Origin: an uncultured Clostridia bacterium
GTDB taxonomy: Bacteria; Bacillota; Clostridia; Oscillospirales; Ruminococcaceae
NCBI GenBank assembly: GCA_945829235.1
Contig: CALZUA010000010.1
Span: 1-64,000 of the forward strand
Reading direction: 5' to 3'
DNA: 64,000 nucleotides
Made by a program: the position numbers and the translations under genes
Shown here: piece by piece, positions 37,370-46,138 of the stretch
Numbering within the stretch: the stretch's first letter is position 1
Layout of the letters: the number at the start of each line of letters is the position of its first letter
Notes under the pieces: generated by a model
Seen by the model: the letters and a program-made list of their open reading frames with translations, nothing else
What the model was told of the DNA's origin: nothing
Databases searched by the model: none

Positions 37370-38467
37370 ATGAAAAAGTTGAGCGAAATGTTTAAGAAGC
37401 TGAGGAAGCTGATTGCAAAGCCGTTTTCTCGTGTAAACCGGCTTGGCGTTAAGCTGATGATTTTGACGCTGATTATCATTGTGGCATCGGAAATCCTGAG
37501 CTTTACGGCAACGCTGGTTATCGGCTTTGTCACGGGCGGCACAACCAACACAAATGCGATAATCGGACCGATTATCGCGTCGGCAATTGTCGGCGGACTG
37601 CTGTCGTTTATTATCGGAAACGCTGTCCTGAAGCCGCTTTCCAACCTCACGAAAGCCACAAAGCGCGTGACGGGCGGCGATTACACGGTTAAACTGGAGA
37701 TGGATTTTCTCACGCGGCACACGATAAAGGAGCTGCGAAATCTTATCAAGGACTTCAATCAGATGACCGAGGAGCTGCGCTCAACGGAGCTTTTCCGTAA
37801 GGATTTCATCGGCAACTTTTCCCACGAGTTCAAAACGCCGCTGGTGTCGATAAGAGGCTTTGCGCGGCAGCTCTGCGAGGACGATTTGTCCGAGGAACGC
37901 CGCAAGGAATTTGCGCGGATAATTCTCGAGGAAACCGAGTATCTGACCGAGCTTTCCGCGAACACTCAGCTCTTGACCAACCTCGAAAACCGCGATATAA
38001 TCACGGATAAGACGCGGTTTTCGCTGGACGAGCAGTTGCGGAGCTGTATGCTGAGGTTGGAACCGGTGTGGTCGGCGAAAAACATCGAAATTGATATGAG
38101 CGGGCTTGCGCCGATTGACTATTACTGGAACGAGCAGTTGCTCGCGCATATTTGGAACAACCTCTTTGACAATGCCGTGAAATTCACCGAAAACGGCGGT
38201 GAAATCAAGGTTTGTTGCAAGGAACAGGACGGGTTTGTGGTTGTGACGGTAAAGGACAGCGGCTGCGGTATACCCGAGGACGCTCTCCCGCACATTTTCG
38301 AGAAATTCTATCAGGCGGACGTGTCGCACGCGTCGCGCGGAAACGGCTTGGGACTGCCGCTTGCGCTGAAGATTGCCCAGCTGTGCGGCGGCGGTATTTC
38401 CGCGAAAAGCAAGCTCGGTGAAGGAACGGAATTTACCGTTAAGCTAAAACAGGAGGAACAAAAATGA
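37370..38467 (+). CDS. Sensor histidine kinase
   Basis: 365 residues. Two N-terminal membrane helices (LMILTLIIIVASEILSFTATLVIGF and IIGPIIASAIVGGLLSFIIG) with only a very short loop between them, a HAMP domain (LTKATKRVTGGDYTVKLE), the phosphorylated His in NFSHEFKTPLVSIRGF, and the ATPase with N-box NNLFDNAVKFTE, DSGCGIPEDALPHIFEKF and GNGLGLPLALKI. The lack of an external sensor domain suggests an intramembrane or cytoplasmic signal. Its stop overlaps the punA start by 4 bases (ATGA). Confidence 0.94.
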   Translation: MKKLSEMFKKLRKLIAKPFSRVNRLGVKLMILTLIIIVASEILSFTATLVIGFVTGGTTNTNAIIGPIIASAIVGGLLSFIIGNAVLKPLSNLTKATKRVTGGDYTVKLEMDFLTRHTIKELRNLIKDFNQMTEELRSTELFRKDFIGNFSHEFKTPLVSIRGFARQLCEDDLSEERRKEFARIILEETEYLTELSANTQLLTNLENRDIITDKTRFSLDEQLRSCMLRLEPVWSAKNIEIDMSGLAPIDYYWNEQLLAHIWNNLFDNAVKFTENGGEIKVCCKEQDGFVVVTVKDSGCGIPEDALPHIFEKFYQADVSHASRGNGLGLPLALKIAQLCGGGISAKSKLGEGTEFTVKLKQEEQK

Positions 38468-39297
38468 ACGAGATTTACCAAAAGCTGATGAATTGCTACG
38501 AGCAGGTTGAGAAAAAGATTTCTTTCAAGCCCGAGCTTGCGCTGGTGCTGGGTTCGGGGCTGGGGGATTTCTGCGACACGCTTGACATAAAGGAAACGTT
38601 GGAGTACGCGGAAATAGACGGTTTCCCGAAAAGCACGGTTGCGGGACACAAGGGAAGATTTGTGTTCGGGTACTGCGGGAGTGCGCCGATTGTTTGTATG
38701 CAGGGACGCGTACATTTTTACGAGGGCTATTCGGTAACCGATGTTGTTCTCCCGACAAGGCTTATGAAGCTGATGGGCGCGAAAACGCTGTTCTTAACCA
38801 ACGCGGCGGGCGGAATAAACCCGACCTTCAAAGCCGGCGATTTTATGCAAATCTGCGACCACATCATCTACAATGTTCCGTCACCGCTTATCGGTGCAAA
38901 CATCGACGAGCTTGGCGTGCGTTTCCCCGATATGAGTGAGGTGTATTCAAAGCGGCTCAGGAAGCTGGTTGAGGAAGCGGCGGCTGAGGTGAACGTGCCT
39001 TTGAAAAGCGGCGTGTACATTCAGACCTCCGGTCCGAACTACGAAACTCCCGCTGAAATCCGCGCGTTCGGGAGAATGGGCGCGGACGCGGTTGGAATGT
39101 CAACAGCGGTTGAGGCTGTCGCGGCGCGGCACTGCGGAATGGAGGTTCTCGGAATTTCCTGCATCTCAAATCTCGCCGCGGGAATTTCCCCCGAAAAACT
39201 CTCTCACAAAGAGGTTCAGGAAACAGCCGACAGGGTTGCTCCGATGTTCAAAAAGCTCGTGGCAAGGGCAATTGAGAGGATTTCGGAGGACGCGTGA
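38464..39297 (+). CDS. punA: Purine nucleoside phosphorylase (trimeric type)
   Basis: Splits inosine or guanosine with phosphate into base and ribose-1-phosphate. 277 residues. Typical motifs: LVLGSGLGDF (phosphate loop), VAGHKGRFVFGY, CMQGRVHFYEGY, TNAAGGINPTFKAGDFM, TSGPNYETPAEIRAF and GADAVGMSTAVEAVAARH. The start overlaps the kinase stop by 4 bases, so translation is coupled. It fits with ahcY at the head of the same operon. Confidence 0.95.
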   Translation: MNEIYQKLMNCYEQVEKKISFKPELALVLGSGLGDFCDTLDIKETLEYAEIDGFPKSTVAGHKGRFVFGYCGSAPIVCMQGRVHFYEGYSVTDVVLPTRLMKLMGAKTLFLTNAAGGINPTFKAGDFMQICDHIIYNVPSPLIGANIDELGVRFPDMSEVYSKRLRKLVEEAAAEVNVPLKSGVYIQTSGPNYETPAEIRAFGRMGADAVGMSTAVEAVAARHCGMEVLGISCISNLAAGISPEKLSHKEVQETADRVAPMFKKLVARAIERISEDA

Positions 39298-39337
39298 GGT
39301 TGGAAAAAGTTTACAGGAAATGCAACAGAGATTTGGC

Positions 39338-39366
39338 TTGACAAAGCGGAAAATTTCTGATAAAAT
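39338..39366 (+). promoter_or_regulatory. Predicted sigma-A promoter of the dockerin gene
   Basis: TTGACA, 17-base spacer, TAAAAT, 44 bases before the ATG. Confidence 0.75.
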
Positions 39367-39409
39367 GGTAATCAGAGAAGTTTTTTCAGACATTTAACGA
39401 GGTGTTTTT

Positions 39410-40474
39410 ATGAAAATCAAACAAAGAATAACAAGCGCGCTTCTTGCGATAACAACGGCTTTTTCGCTGATGTCAACGGTTTCCCATGCGAGCAATTTGA
39501 GGTTTGACGTAAACGGCGATGGTCACTTTAACTCGAATGACGCGCTTTACATTATGCAGGAGTGGCTGTTTAATGATAATACAGACAAGCGGCTTGATGT
39601 AAACAATGACGGTCGCGTTAACGCGAATGACTCACTTTATTTATTGCAGGTCTTTTTGGGGTTGGTCGAACCTGAGCCGGAGGTGACCGAACCCGAAACG
39701 CCGGTTGCCGAGAGTATTCTTGACGATTACTCGAAAAAGTGGTGCTACAACTTGCTCACGGATAATCAGAAAGCCGCCTACGAGGCTCTCGTCAAAGGTA
39801 TTCTGAAATGCGAACCGATAATCGACCTGCTCGACTGCAACATAACCAAAACCGATTATGACAAGGCTTTCACGGCAATTTTGGCAGACAATCCACACGC
39901 GATTTCAACAAGAGGTTTGGGAGAATGGATGCCGTCGGGCAACAAGATGTCGTACATAAAATATTCTTACAACCCCACCGCGGCACAGTGTAACGAGATA
40001 ATGAAAAACGTTGAGAAAAACACAGCTTCCGTTATCGCCGAAGCGAAAACGCTTAAGACGGATTACGACAGGATTAAGCTGTTCCACGACTGGATTATCA
40101 ACCGCACCGATTACATAAGCAACAATGAGAAATACACTTGGCGGCTTGACGGGCCGATTGTCTACAAAAAATCGGTCTGCGAGGGCTATTCAAAGGCGTT
40201 CTCGTATCTTTGCCAGTCCGTTGGAATTGAGTGTCTGCTCGTAAGCGGAATAGGCACTACAAGCCTTTCCAGCGGTCCGCATATGTGGAATATGGTGAAG
40301 GTTGACGGCAAGTGGTACCACATAGACGTTACATGGGACGACCCGTTGACAACAAGCGGAAAGCCCACTCTGAGATACGATTATTTCCTGATAAGCGAGG
40401 CAAAAATAAAGGAAGACCACACCATCGATAACACCTTTAAAATTCCTTCTGCACCGTCTAATTATGCGGCATAA
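39410..40474 (+). CDS. Secreted dockerin protein with transglutaminase-like domain
   Basis: 354 residues. A signal peptide (SALLAITTAFSLMSTVSHA) is followed directly by a type I-like dockerin with two calcium loops, DVNGDGHFNSND and DVNNDGRVNAND, then an acidic Pro/Glu linker (EPEPEVTEPETPV) and a transglutaminase-like domain. The Cys-His-Asp triad is visible in KSVCEGYSKAF, GPHMWNMVKV and YHIDVTWDD. Dockerins attach proteins to cohesins of cellulosome-type scaffolds, so the enzyme may act as a peptidase or crosslinker on the cell surface or fibre. No cohesin gene lies in the window. Confidence 0.9.
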   Translation: MKIKQRITSALLAITTAFSLMSTVSHASNLRFDVNGDGHFNSNDALYIMQEWLFNDNTDKRLDVNNDGRVNANDSLYLLQVFLGLVEPEPEVTEPETPVAESILDDYSKKWCYNLLTDNQKAAYEALVKGILKCEPIIDLLDCNITKTDYDKAFTAILADNPHAISTRGLGEWMPSGNKMSYIKYSYNPTAAQCNEIMKNVEKNTASVIAEAKTLKTDYDRIKLFHDWIINRTDYISNNEKYTWRLDGPIVYKKSVCEGYSKAFSYLCQSVGIECLLVSGIGTTSLSSGPHMWNMVKVDGKWYHIDVTWDDPLTTSGKPTLRYDYFLISEAKIKEDHTIDNTFKIPSAPSNYAA

Positions 40475-40486
40475 TGGGAGCAAATT

Positions 40487-40615
40487 ATGGCGAAACGTTT
40501 CGACAACAAAAAGAACGATAAAAAGCTCGAAAAGCTGATTATGAGGAACTGGATTATTCTGGGAGTAACGGCGGCGCTTATAATAGTGCTGGTGATTATG
40601 TCAAAAACAGCGTGA
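40487..40615 (+). CDS. Small single-helix membrane peptide (42 residues)
   Basis: Too short for the ORF track. It encodes a charged, Lys-rich head (MAKRFDNKKNDKKLEKLIMR) and one membrane helix (NWIILGVTAALIIVLVIM). GGGAG lies 6 bases before the ATG, and it starts 12 bases after the dockerin gene, so it is likely co-transcribed. Function unknown. Confidence 0.6.
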   Translation: MAKRFDNKKNDKKLEKLIMRNWIILGVTAALIIVLVIMSKTA

Positions 40616-40689
40616 GCTTGTGAAAAAGGGCGGCGTTACGCAAAAATTTCCGTGTGGTGTTGCCAAAATTATACAATAAGGAGAAAAAT

Positions 40690-41832
40690 ATGGTAGTTGA
40701 ACCAAAGGTGCGCGGATTTATCTGCACGACAGCACACCCTGTCGGTTGTGAGGAAATCGTAAAGCGCGAAATTGAATACGTTAAGTCAAAGGGCGAGCTT
40801 TCGGGCGTGAAAAAGGCGCTGGTTATCGGCTGTTCAATGGGCTACGGGCTTGCCTCGAGAATTTCCCTCGCCTACGGAATGAAAGCGGCTACGCTCGGAG
40901 TTATGTTCGATAAACCCGGCTCAGGCAACAAAACCGGCACATCGGGCTGGTATAACACAAAAGCGTTCGAGAAATTCGCCGCGGCTGACGGGCTTTACGC
41001 GAAAACAATCAACGGCGACGCTTATTCCGATGAGTGCAAGCAGGAGATTATCGAGATAATCAAGCGCGATTTGGGCAAGGTTGACGCGGTTATCTACTCG
41101 CTTGCCGCTCCGAGAAGACAGGTCGGCGAGGAAGTGTACAAGAGTGTTCTCAAGACAACCGGCGAGCCTTACACCAACAAGACGATAGACCTTCGCAACA
41201 ACGCGATTTCCGAGGTTACCATCGAGCCGGCAACTCCCGAGGAGATTGAAGCAACCGTTAAGGTTATGGGCGGCGAGGACTGGGAAGCGTGGATTGACGC
41301 GCTGAAAGCGGCTGATGTTCTCGAGGACAACGCGCTCACAATCGCGTACTCCTACATCGGTCCGACGATAACCTACCCCGTTTATTATGAGGGAAGCATC
41401 GGCAGAGCAAAAGCTCACCTGTTTGAAACCTCGAAAAAGCTCTGCGAAAAGGGACTGCGCGCGTATATTTCGGTGAACAAGGCGCTCGTCACGCAGTCAA
41501 GTGCGGCAATTCCCGTTGTACCGCTCTACATCTCGATTTTGTACAAGGTGATGAAGGAAAACGGCACGCACGAGGGCTGTATCGAGCAAATGCAGAGAAT
41601 GTTCGAGGAGATTTCTTCGGGCAAGCTGAACCTTGACAGCGAGGGACGTATTCGTATGGACGACCTTGAGATGTCACCTGAGGTTCAGGGCAAAGTTTCG
41701 GAAATCTGGAACAGCATAAATCAGGAGAATTTCAAGTCCTGCGCGGACATCGACGGCTATTGGAAGGATTTTTACGAGCTGTTCGGTTTCGGCGTGGACG
41801 GTGTAGATTACACGCAAGACGTTGAAGTTTAA
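40690..41832 (+). CDS. fabV: Trans-2-enoyl-CoA/ACP reductase (FabV/Ter)
   Basis: Reduces enoyl thioesters with NADH in fatty-acid synthesis or in crotonyl-CoA reduction. 380 residues, typical for the family. VIGCSMGYGLASRI is the nucleotide-binding region and the Y-x8-K active site is readable in YYEGSIGRAK. GVMFDKPGSGNKTGTSGWYN and HLFETSKKLCEKGLRAYISV are characteristic. ATG at 40690 follows AAGGAG; the track's 12-codon extension has no ribosome site. A terminator follows directly. Whether it works as FabV or as butyrate-type Ter cannot be settled from sequence. Confidence 0.93.
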   Translation: MVVEPKVRGFICTTAHPVGCEEIVKREIEYVKSKGELSGVKKALVIGCSMGYGLASRISLAYGMKAATLGVMFDKPGSGNKTGTSGWYNTKAFEKFAAADGLYAKTINGDAYSDECKQEIIEIIKRDLGKVDAVIYSLAAPRRQVGEEVYKSVLKTTGEPYTNKTIDLRNNAISEVTIEPATPEEIEATVKVMGGEDWEAWIDALKAADVLEDNALTIAYSYIGPTITYPVYYEGSIGRAKAHLFETSKKLCEKGLRAYISVNKALVTQSSAAIPVVPLYISILYKVMKENGTHEGCIEQMQRMFEEISSGKLNLDSEGRIRMDDLEMSPEVQGKVSEIWNSINQENFKSCADIDGYWKDFYELFGFGVDGVDYTQDVEV

Positions 41833-41867
41833 CAAAAAAGCGCGGTTTTTAAGCCGCGCTCTTTTTT
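41833..41867. terminator. Bidirectional terminator between fabV and flavodoxin
   Basis: AAAAAAGCGCGG and CCGCGCTCTTTTTT form a 7-bp GC stem with A- and T-runs on the two sides, placed between convergent genes. Confidence 0.85.
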
Positions 41868-42327
41868 ATGATTTCAGCCATTCTTCGAGTTTTGCGACAT
41901 CGGCATTGAACGGGTTTCCGTCAACGCAAGTCCGCAAATCCGCTCCCTTACAAGCATTTTTGAGTTCAACGTCAACGTGACCTCTTCCACCGCCGCCGTG
42001 CGTGATGAACGGGAGAACGGTTTTCCCGCTCAAGTCAAGGCTCTCGAGGAATGTAAGTACCGCCATCGGGCAAGTCTTGCACCAGTTCGGGAAGCCGAGA
42101 ATTATCCGGTCAACGTCCGCGAGGTCGGGAAGCGGCTCGGCGAGTTTCGGGCGGGCGTTTGCGGCAACCTCCTTTTTCGCCTCGGCAACAACATCGTTAT
42201 ACTCGGCGGGATACGGCACGGCGGTCTTGATTTCGTACACGGGACAGCCCACGATGCGCGCCGCGTCCTCGGCAATTTTCTTTGTCACGCCCGAAATTGA
42301 AAAATAAGCCACAAGTGATTTTGCCAT
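41866..42327 (-). CDS. Flavodoxin-like protein
   Basis: 153 residues. VAYFSISGVTKKIAEDAARI is the FMN phosphate loop, and LGFPNWCKTCPMAVLTFLE and PFITHGGGGRG are the other FMN-contact loops of the short Flavodoxin_4 family. Probably an electron carrier or NADPH-dependent reductase partner. AGGAG precedes the ATG. Confidence 0.85.
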   Translation of the reverse strand: MAKSLVAYFSISGVTKKIAEDAARIVGCPVYEIKTAVPYPAEYNDVVAEAKKEVAANARPKLAEPLPDLADVDRIILGFPNWCKTCPMAVLTFLESLDLSGKTVLPFITHGGGGRGHVDVELKNACKGADLRTCVDGNPFNADVAKLEEWLKS

Positions 42328-42347
42328 AAAAATCTCTCCTTTTCAAA

Positions 42348-42779
42348 TTATCCTCTGTTGCGCCGCTCAAAAAGCGCATTTTTGAGGAATTGATATCTTT
42401 GGAATTTCTCGGCTTTTTGGAAATGCACCTCGCGGAATTGCTCGGGGTTGTTCTCGTAAACGAGCTTTTCGTCGCCGAATTGCTCGCTTGTGAGGTCGAA
42501 AACGCGCTCCCCGACAACATTGTAGCAGTGAAAATTCCCATCGGCGCGCTCTATCCCGAACACCTTGCCGCCGAAAATATCCTGCACCAAAAACGCGGTA
42601 ATCGAGCACTGACCGAGCGTTTTGTTATCGCTCGTCCACCTTTCCCGCAGTCTCGGCGCACACGTTTCGGCGCACCAAATCTCCGAGAGAGCATCGTACA
42701 AATCGCGCGGGTTGCCCGAAAAATCGGCGCAAATCGACTTGCAATCGGCATTTTTCCAGCCGTAAAATTTGTATTCCAT
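42348..42779 (-). CDS. YunG-like protein
   Basis: 143 residues. RWTSDNKTLGQCSITAFLVQDIFGG followed by FHCYNVV and VFDLTSEQF gives a conserved Cys, His and Asp in the order seen in YunG-type proteins and in papain-like folds. Function unknown. The name is from memory of the family pattern. It lies 20 bases upstream of the flavodoxin gene and 3 bases after the hydrolase gene. Confidence 0.5.
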   Translation of the reverse strand: MEYKFYGWKNADCKSICADFSGNPRDLYDALSEIWCAETCAPRLRERWTSDNKTLGQCSITAFLVQDIFGGKVFGIERADGNFHCYNVVGERVFDLTSEQFGDEKLVYENNPEQFREVHFQKAEKFQRYQFLKNALFERRNRG

Positions 42780-42782
42780 AAT

Positions 42783-43400
42783 TCACCTCAAAAACTCAGT
42801 CAAAGCCTTCGCCAACCCCCGCGGATTATCAACATTAACCTCGTGACCGGATTTTTCGATTGCACCGAATTTGGCATTCGGGAGCATTTCGGCAAGCTTT
42901 TTCGCCGCTTTTATGTTCACATTATCCTTTTCACCGCAAAGGACAAGCACGGGGCAAGTTACCTTATCAAGACCGTTTGTAAAATCGATATTTGCCATTG
43001 AATTGGTGAGCGTGATAAAATCGTTTTTCTTCAAACATATGTCTTTAAACTTGCTTTCCGGCATAAATCTGAACAGCACATTCTGCACCTTGAGAAGAAA
43101 TTTCGGCATATCATACTGCGGTGCAATCAGGATAAGCGAGCTTATTTTCTGCGGAAAATCGACAGCATAATTCAGTGCCAGCACCGCGCCGAGCGAAAGT
43201 CCGCAAAGGTTAAGCGGCTCGGAAAAGCTACCGCAATAATCGCAGAAAGCGGAGTACATTTTGCTGTAACGGCAATCTCCCTCGGTGAAAAATTCGCTCA
43301 AATCGGGGCAAACGGTTTCGGCTTCACTTGGCAGAAACGATATTGTTTTATCCCAGCTTGACGCGCTTTGCCCCATTCCGTGAAGAAGAATGTATTTCAT
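42783..43400 (-). CDS. Alpha/beta hydrolase
   Basis: 205 residues. Oxyanion loop YILLHGMGQSASSWD, nucleophile elbow NLCGLSLGAVLAL (Ser), acid in LVLCGEKDNVN and His in IEKSGHEVNVDNP make a full catalytic triad. Substrate unknown; small esterase or thioesterase are possible. GAGGT-like sequence precedes the ATG. Three genes, hydrolase, YunG-like and flavodoxin, form a compact minus-strand group. Confidence 0.85.
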   Translation of the reverse strand: MKYILLHGMGQSASSWDKTISFLPSEAETVCPDLSEFFTEGDCRYSKMYSAFCDYCGSFSEPLNLCGLSLGAVLALNYAVDFPQKISSLILIAPQYDMPKFLLKVQNVLFRFMPESKFKDICLKKNDFITLTNSMANIDFTNGLDKVTCPVLVLCGEKDNVNIKAAKKLAEMLPNAKFGAIEKSGHEVNVDNPRGLAKALTEFLR

Positions 43401-43428
43401 TGAGGTTCTCCGATTTTACTTCCAAAAA

Positions 43429-43451
43429 GGCTGCGGTTGTTTTCCGCAGCC
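43429..43451 (-). terminator. Bidirectional terminator after the SprA-like gene
   Basis: GGCTGCGG-ttgtttt-CCGCAGCC has an 8-bp stem with T-runs on both strands. It lies about 70 bases after the SprA-like stop. Confidence 0.75.
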
Positions 43452-43522
43452 CGAGTTTTTTTCTAATGTCAACGATAAGCCGCCGTTATGCGCTCAACTC
43501 AGTCGGTGGATTTCGCCGACTT

Positions 43523-44215
43523 TTATGCAACAATATTCAGAAACTGCCCGACCTCAACTTCCCTGTCGTACAGCCCCACGCCGAACTTTTTCTGCAACTT
43601 GGCGCTAGCGTCGGTGCTTGCACGCTCGCTCTCGTTCTCGCCGTTTTTCTTGTCGTCAACCGATTTCGCGGAAAGCTCCGTGTTGTCATTTTGCTCGGCG
43701 GGTTTAACGGCTTCGGGCTTGGTTTTGGTAACGGTTGTCGTTTCGCCGCCCGCAACATAGCTATCTCCGCACTCGGGGCAAATCGCGGTCTTTATCCGCA
43801 CGCTCTGGTAGACAACCTCTTTCCCCTCGCGCGCCGCCTTCGCCTGATTGCGGTAAACGTGCTCGTATTCGTGACCGCGAACCGCGGCTGCCGCGCCCTC
43901 CGGTCCAACCTTCGCCGCAGATTTGAACGAAACACCCGGGTCGTCCGAAGCGTCCTGATACTTGCGGTTTTTGCAGGTCTGGCACTCGCCGTCCTCGTTC
44001 CCGTTCAGCTTGTCAAGCCGCTCCTGTAAGTTTTTCAGTCGATTGTCCAGCTCGGAGATTTTCTTGTCATCGGCGGCATTTTCAGCGTTTTTCCGATAAT
44101 TTTCACGTTCAAGCTTAACGCGGTTTATCATATTTTCAAGGTCACTTTTGGTGGTTTTGCCAAATTTCCCCTGTTCAACCAACGTTGAACCCGCGCCTAT
44201 TGCGCCAACTCCCAT
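43523..44215 (-). CDS. SprA-like putative metallopeptidase
   Basis: 230 residues. N-terminal coiled-coil-like part (LENMINRVKLERENYRKNAENA to LQERLDKLNG), then CQTCKNRKYQDASDDPGVSF, an HExxH motif (VRGHEYEHVYRNQ) and ICPECGDSYVAGGETTTV, the pattern of SprA-related proteins; two Cys pairs may bind a metal. The C-terminal 70 residues are charged and low in complexity. The ATG at 44215, 8 bases after AAAGGAG, is preferred over the upstream GTG of the ORF track. It is 30 bases after the EAL gene and probably co-transcribed with it. Confidence 0.75.
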   Translation of the reverse strand: MGVGAIGAGSTLVEQGKFGKTTKSDLENMINRVKLERENYRKNAENAADDKKISELDNRLKNLQERLDKLNGNEDGECQTCKNRKYQDASDDPGVSFKSAAKVGPEGAAAAVRGHEYEHVYRNQAKAAREGKEVVYQSVRIKTAICPECGDSYVAGGETTTVTKTKPEAVKPAEQNDNTELSAKSVDDKKNGENESERASTDASAKLQKKFGVGLYDREVEVGQFLNIVA

Positions 44216-44245
44216 AGCAATCACTCCTTTCGCTGTTGATTATCA

Positions 44246-45928
44246 TCACGCGTTTTGGGAAGCACCGTTGACAGAAATCAGCCGCTCCTCAAACTCGCTT
44301 GTCGGGATAGGCTTTGAGTAGAAGAAGCCCTGTGCCGCGTCACAGCCGCAATCCTTCAGGAATTGTGCCTGTTCCTTGGTTTCGACGCCCTCTGCGATGA
44401 TATCAAGACCGATATCCTGCGACATCGAGATTGTGTGCTCGATAATTTTTCTGCCGCGGTCGCTATCCATAAACTCCGACAAGAACTCGCGGTCGATTTT
44501 CAGCACGTCAAACTGCGTGGTTTTCAGCATATTCAGCGACGAATAGCCCGAGCCGAAGTCGTCCATAAGCATTGTAAATCCTGCCTGCTTCATTCGCGCA
44601 ACAATGTCCTGTATACCGTTTGTGTCAGCGGTTTCGGTGATTTCAAGTTCCAGCAGATTTATCGGGATATCGTACTTTTTAACCAGATTGAGAATATACG
44701 AAACACAGTCAAACGTCCGAACATATTCGCGCGAGATGTTGACCGAAATCGGCACAACCTCCATTCCCTTGTCGAGAAGCTTTCTGATTTCCTTGCAGGC
44801 GCTTTCCCAGATAAACTGGTCGAGCTTGAGGATAAAGCCGTTTTTCTCGAACACGGGGATAAAGTCTGCGGGAGAAATCATTCCCTTTTCGGGGTGATTC
44901 CAACGTGCAAGCGCCTCCGCGCCGATAATTCTGCCGGTGGAAATGCTGTGCTTTGGCTGGAGGTACATCACAAATTCCTGATTAACGAGCGCCTTGTGCA
45001 TATCGTCCTCGATGCTCTGCATTTTGTGGAGGTCGCTCTTCATTTTGCCGTTGAACCAGCCGATGTTGCAGAGCGCGTTTCCGTGGATTGAGCGTCTTGC
45101 AATCGCGGCATTGTCGCCGTGTCTGCGGGTGTGGAGGGTTCTGTCCTCGGCGATTGCGATGCCGAAAATCAGGCGGTACTCCATTCCCTTGTAGCCCGTG
45201 AGCATACTCTCGATATAGTGGATAAAATCGAGCAAATCGTCCTCGGTATCAAACTTCGTGACAACCATAAAAACGTCTGCTGTGAGGCGGCAAAACGGCG
45301 TGTCCTCGTTGCAGATAAGCCCCAGTCCATCGTTCATAAACTTGAGCAGCTCGTCGCCAACCTCAACGCCGTACTTCTCGTTTATCAGCTTAAAGCGCTC
45401 GACATCGAGCTGGATAAAGGCAACCTTGTCATCGGGGTGACGGTCGAGCATATCCTTGCAGCGCTTTGAGAAGAGCTGCGGAGCTTTGTCGGAGGTGAAA
45501 ACGTTCAAAACCTGCTTGTCTAATTTCTCGCGCACGGAGAATGGACGTATATGGAAATGCACTGCGTTGATTTTCTTATCCTCATCGAGTAGGAAATGTG
45601 CATAAAAATGGTAGGCAACGAACTCTTCCTCCGGTGAAAATTTGATTTTGAGGTCGAGTGACAGACTGTTTTGGTCAATGCCTTTAAGCACGCCCTCCTG
45701 AATACGCGAACAGAACACGTTGAAAGTGGCAATATTCTGTTCAGCAACGAGATTGTTCTCACGGATATACTCAAGCGGGTCAGAAACGTTTTCGGGCAAG
45801 AAAGTCCTGCCCAGTGAGATACAGCCTCCCTCACGGGATTTCCAGATTATGTGATAGGTAAAATCATCATAAGTTAAAATTTCAGTTATTATATCGCGGA
45901 ATTCCTCGGGAACAACCGTCTTTTCCAT
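44246..45928 (-). CDS. GGDEF/EAL-domain protein, probable c-di-GMP phosphodiesterase
   Basis: 560 residues, no membrane segment. A PAS-like N-terminal region (about 1-160), a degenerate GGDEF domain in which the active-site motif has become RLTADVFMVV, and a full EAL domain: AEALARWNHPEKG, SVNISREYV, LELEITE, MDDFGSGYSSLNML, LKIDREF and IAEGVETKEQ. So it should cleave rather than make cyclic di-GMP, with the GGDEF part perhaps sensing GTP. ATG at 45928 is preceded by AAGGGGG; the track's TTG is 3 codons earlier. It has its own promoter. Confidence 0.92.
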   Translation of the reverse strand: MEKTVVPEEFRDIITEILTYDDFTYHIIWKSREGGCISLGRTFLPENVSDPLEYIRENNLVAEQNIATFNVFCSRIQEGVLKGIDQNSLSLDLKIKFSPEEEFVAYHFYAHFLLDEDKKINAVHFHIRPFSVREKLDKQVLNVFTSDKAPQLFSKRCKDMLDRHPDDKVAFIQLDVERFKLINEKYGVEVGDELLKFMNDGLGLICNEDTPFCRLTADVFMVVTKFDTEDDLLDFIHYIESMLTGYKGMEYRLIFGIAIAEDRTLHTRRHGDNAAIARRSIHGNALCNIGWFNGKMKSDLHKMQSIEDDMHKALVNQEFVMYLQPKHSISTGRIIGAEALARWNHPEKGMISPADFIPVFEKNGFILKLDQFIWESACKEIRKLLDKGMEVVPISVNISREYVRTFDCVSYILNLVKKYDIPINLLELEITETADTNGIQDIVARMKQAGFTMLMDDFGSGYSSLNMLKTTQFDVLKIDREFLSEFMDSDRGRKIIEHTISMSQDIGLDIIAEGVETKEQAQFLKDCGCDAAQGFFYSKPIPTSEFEERLISVNGASQNA

Positions 45929-45980
45929 ACGAAACAAGCCCCCTTCTCAACAATTTCAGAGGTATAATACGCTTTATAAC

Positions 45981-46009
45981 ATTATAACATAATTTTTCAA
46001 ATATTGCAA
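45981..46009 (-). promoter_or_regulatory. Predicted promoter of the GGDEF/EAL gene
   Basis: Minus strand: TTGCAA (46009-46004), 17-base spacer, TATAAT (45986-45981). An inverted repeat TTTTACAAT/ATTGTAAAA lies 37 bases upstream (46046-46071). Confidence 0.7.
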
Positions 46010-46083
46010 GGGTATTTGTGGAAATTGACGAACATTTTTGGTATATTTTACAATCGTGAGCAATTGTAAAAAATGCACAAAAA

Positions 46084-46111
46084 ACACCCAAAAATTTGAC
46101 TTTTCGGGTGT
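46084..46111 (-). terminator. Terminator of the amino-acid ABC operon
   Basis: Minus strand: ACACCCGAAAA and TTTTTGGGTGT pair around a short loop and run into TTTTTTG, about 25 bases after the ATPase stop. Confidence 0.75.
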
Positions 46112-46138
46112 CTTTTCTTATTAAAACCGAACTCGGTT

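Noticed and set aside
35645-37720. 691-residue minus-strand ORF
   Set aside because: Shadow of ahcY, the response regulator and the kinase; composition rich in His and Arg with no domain.
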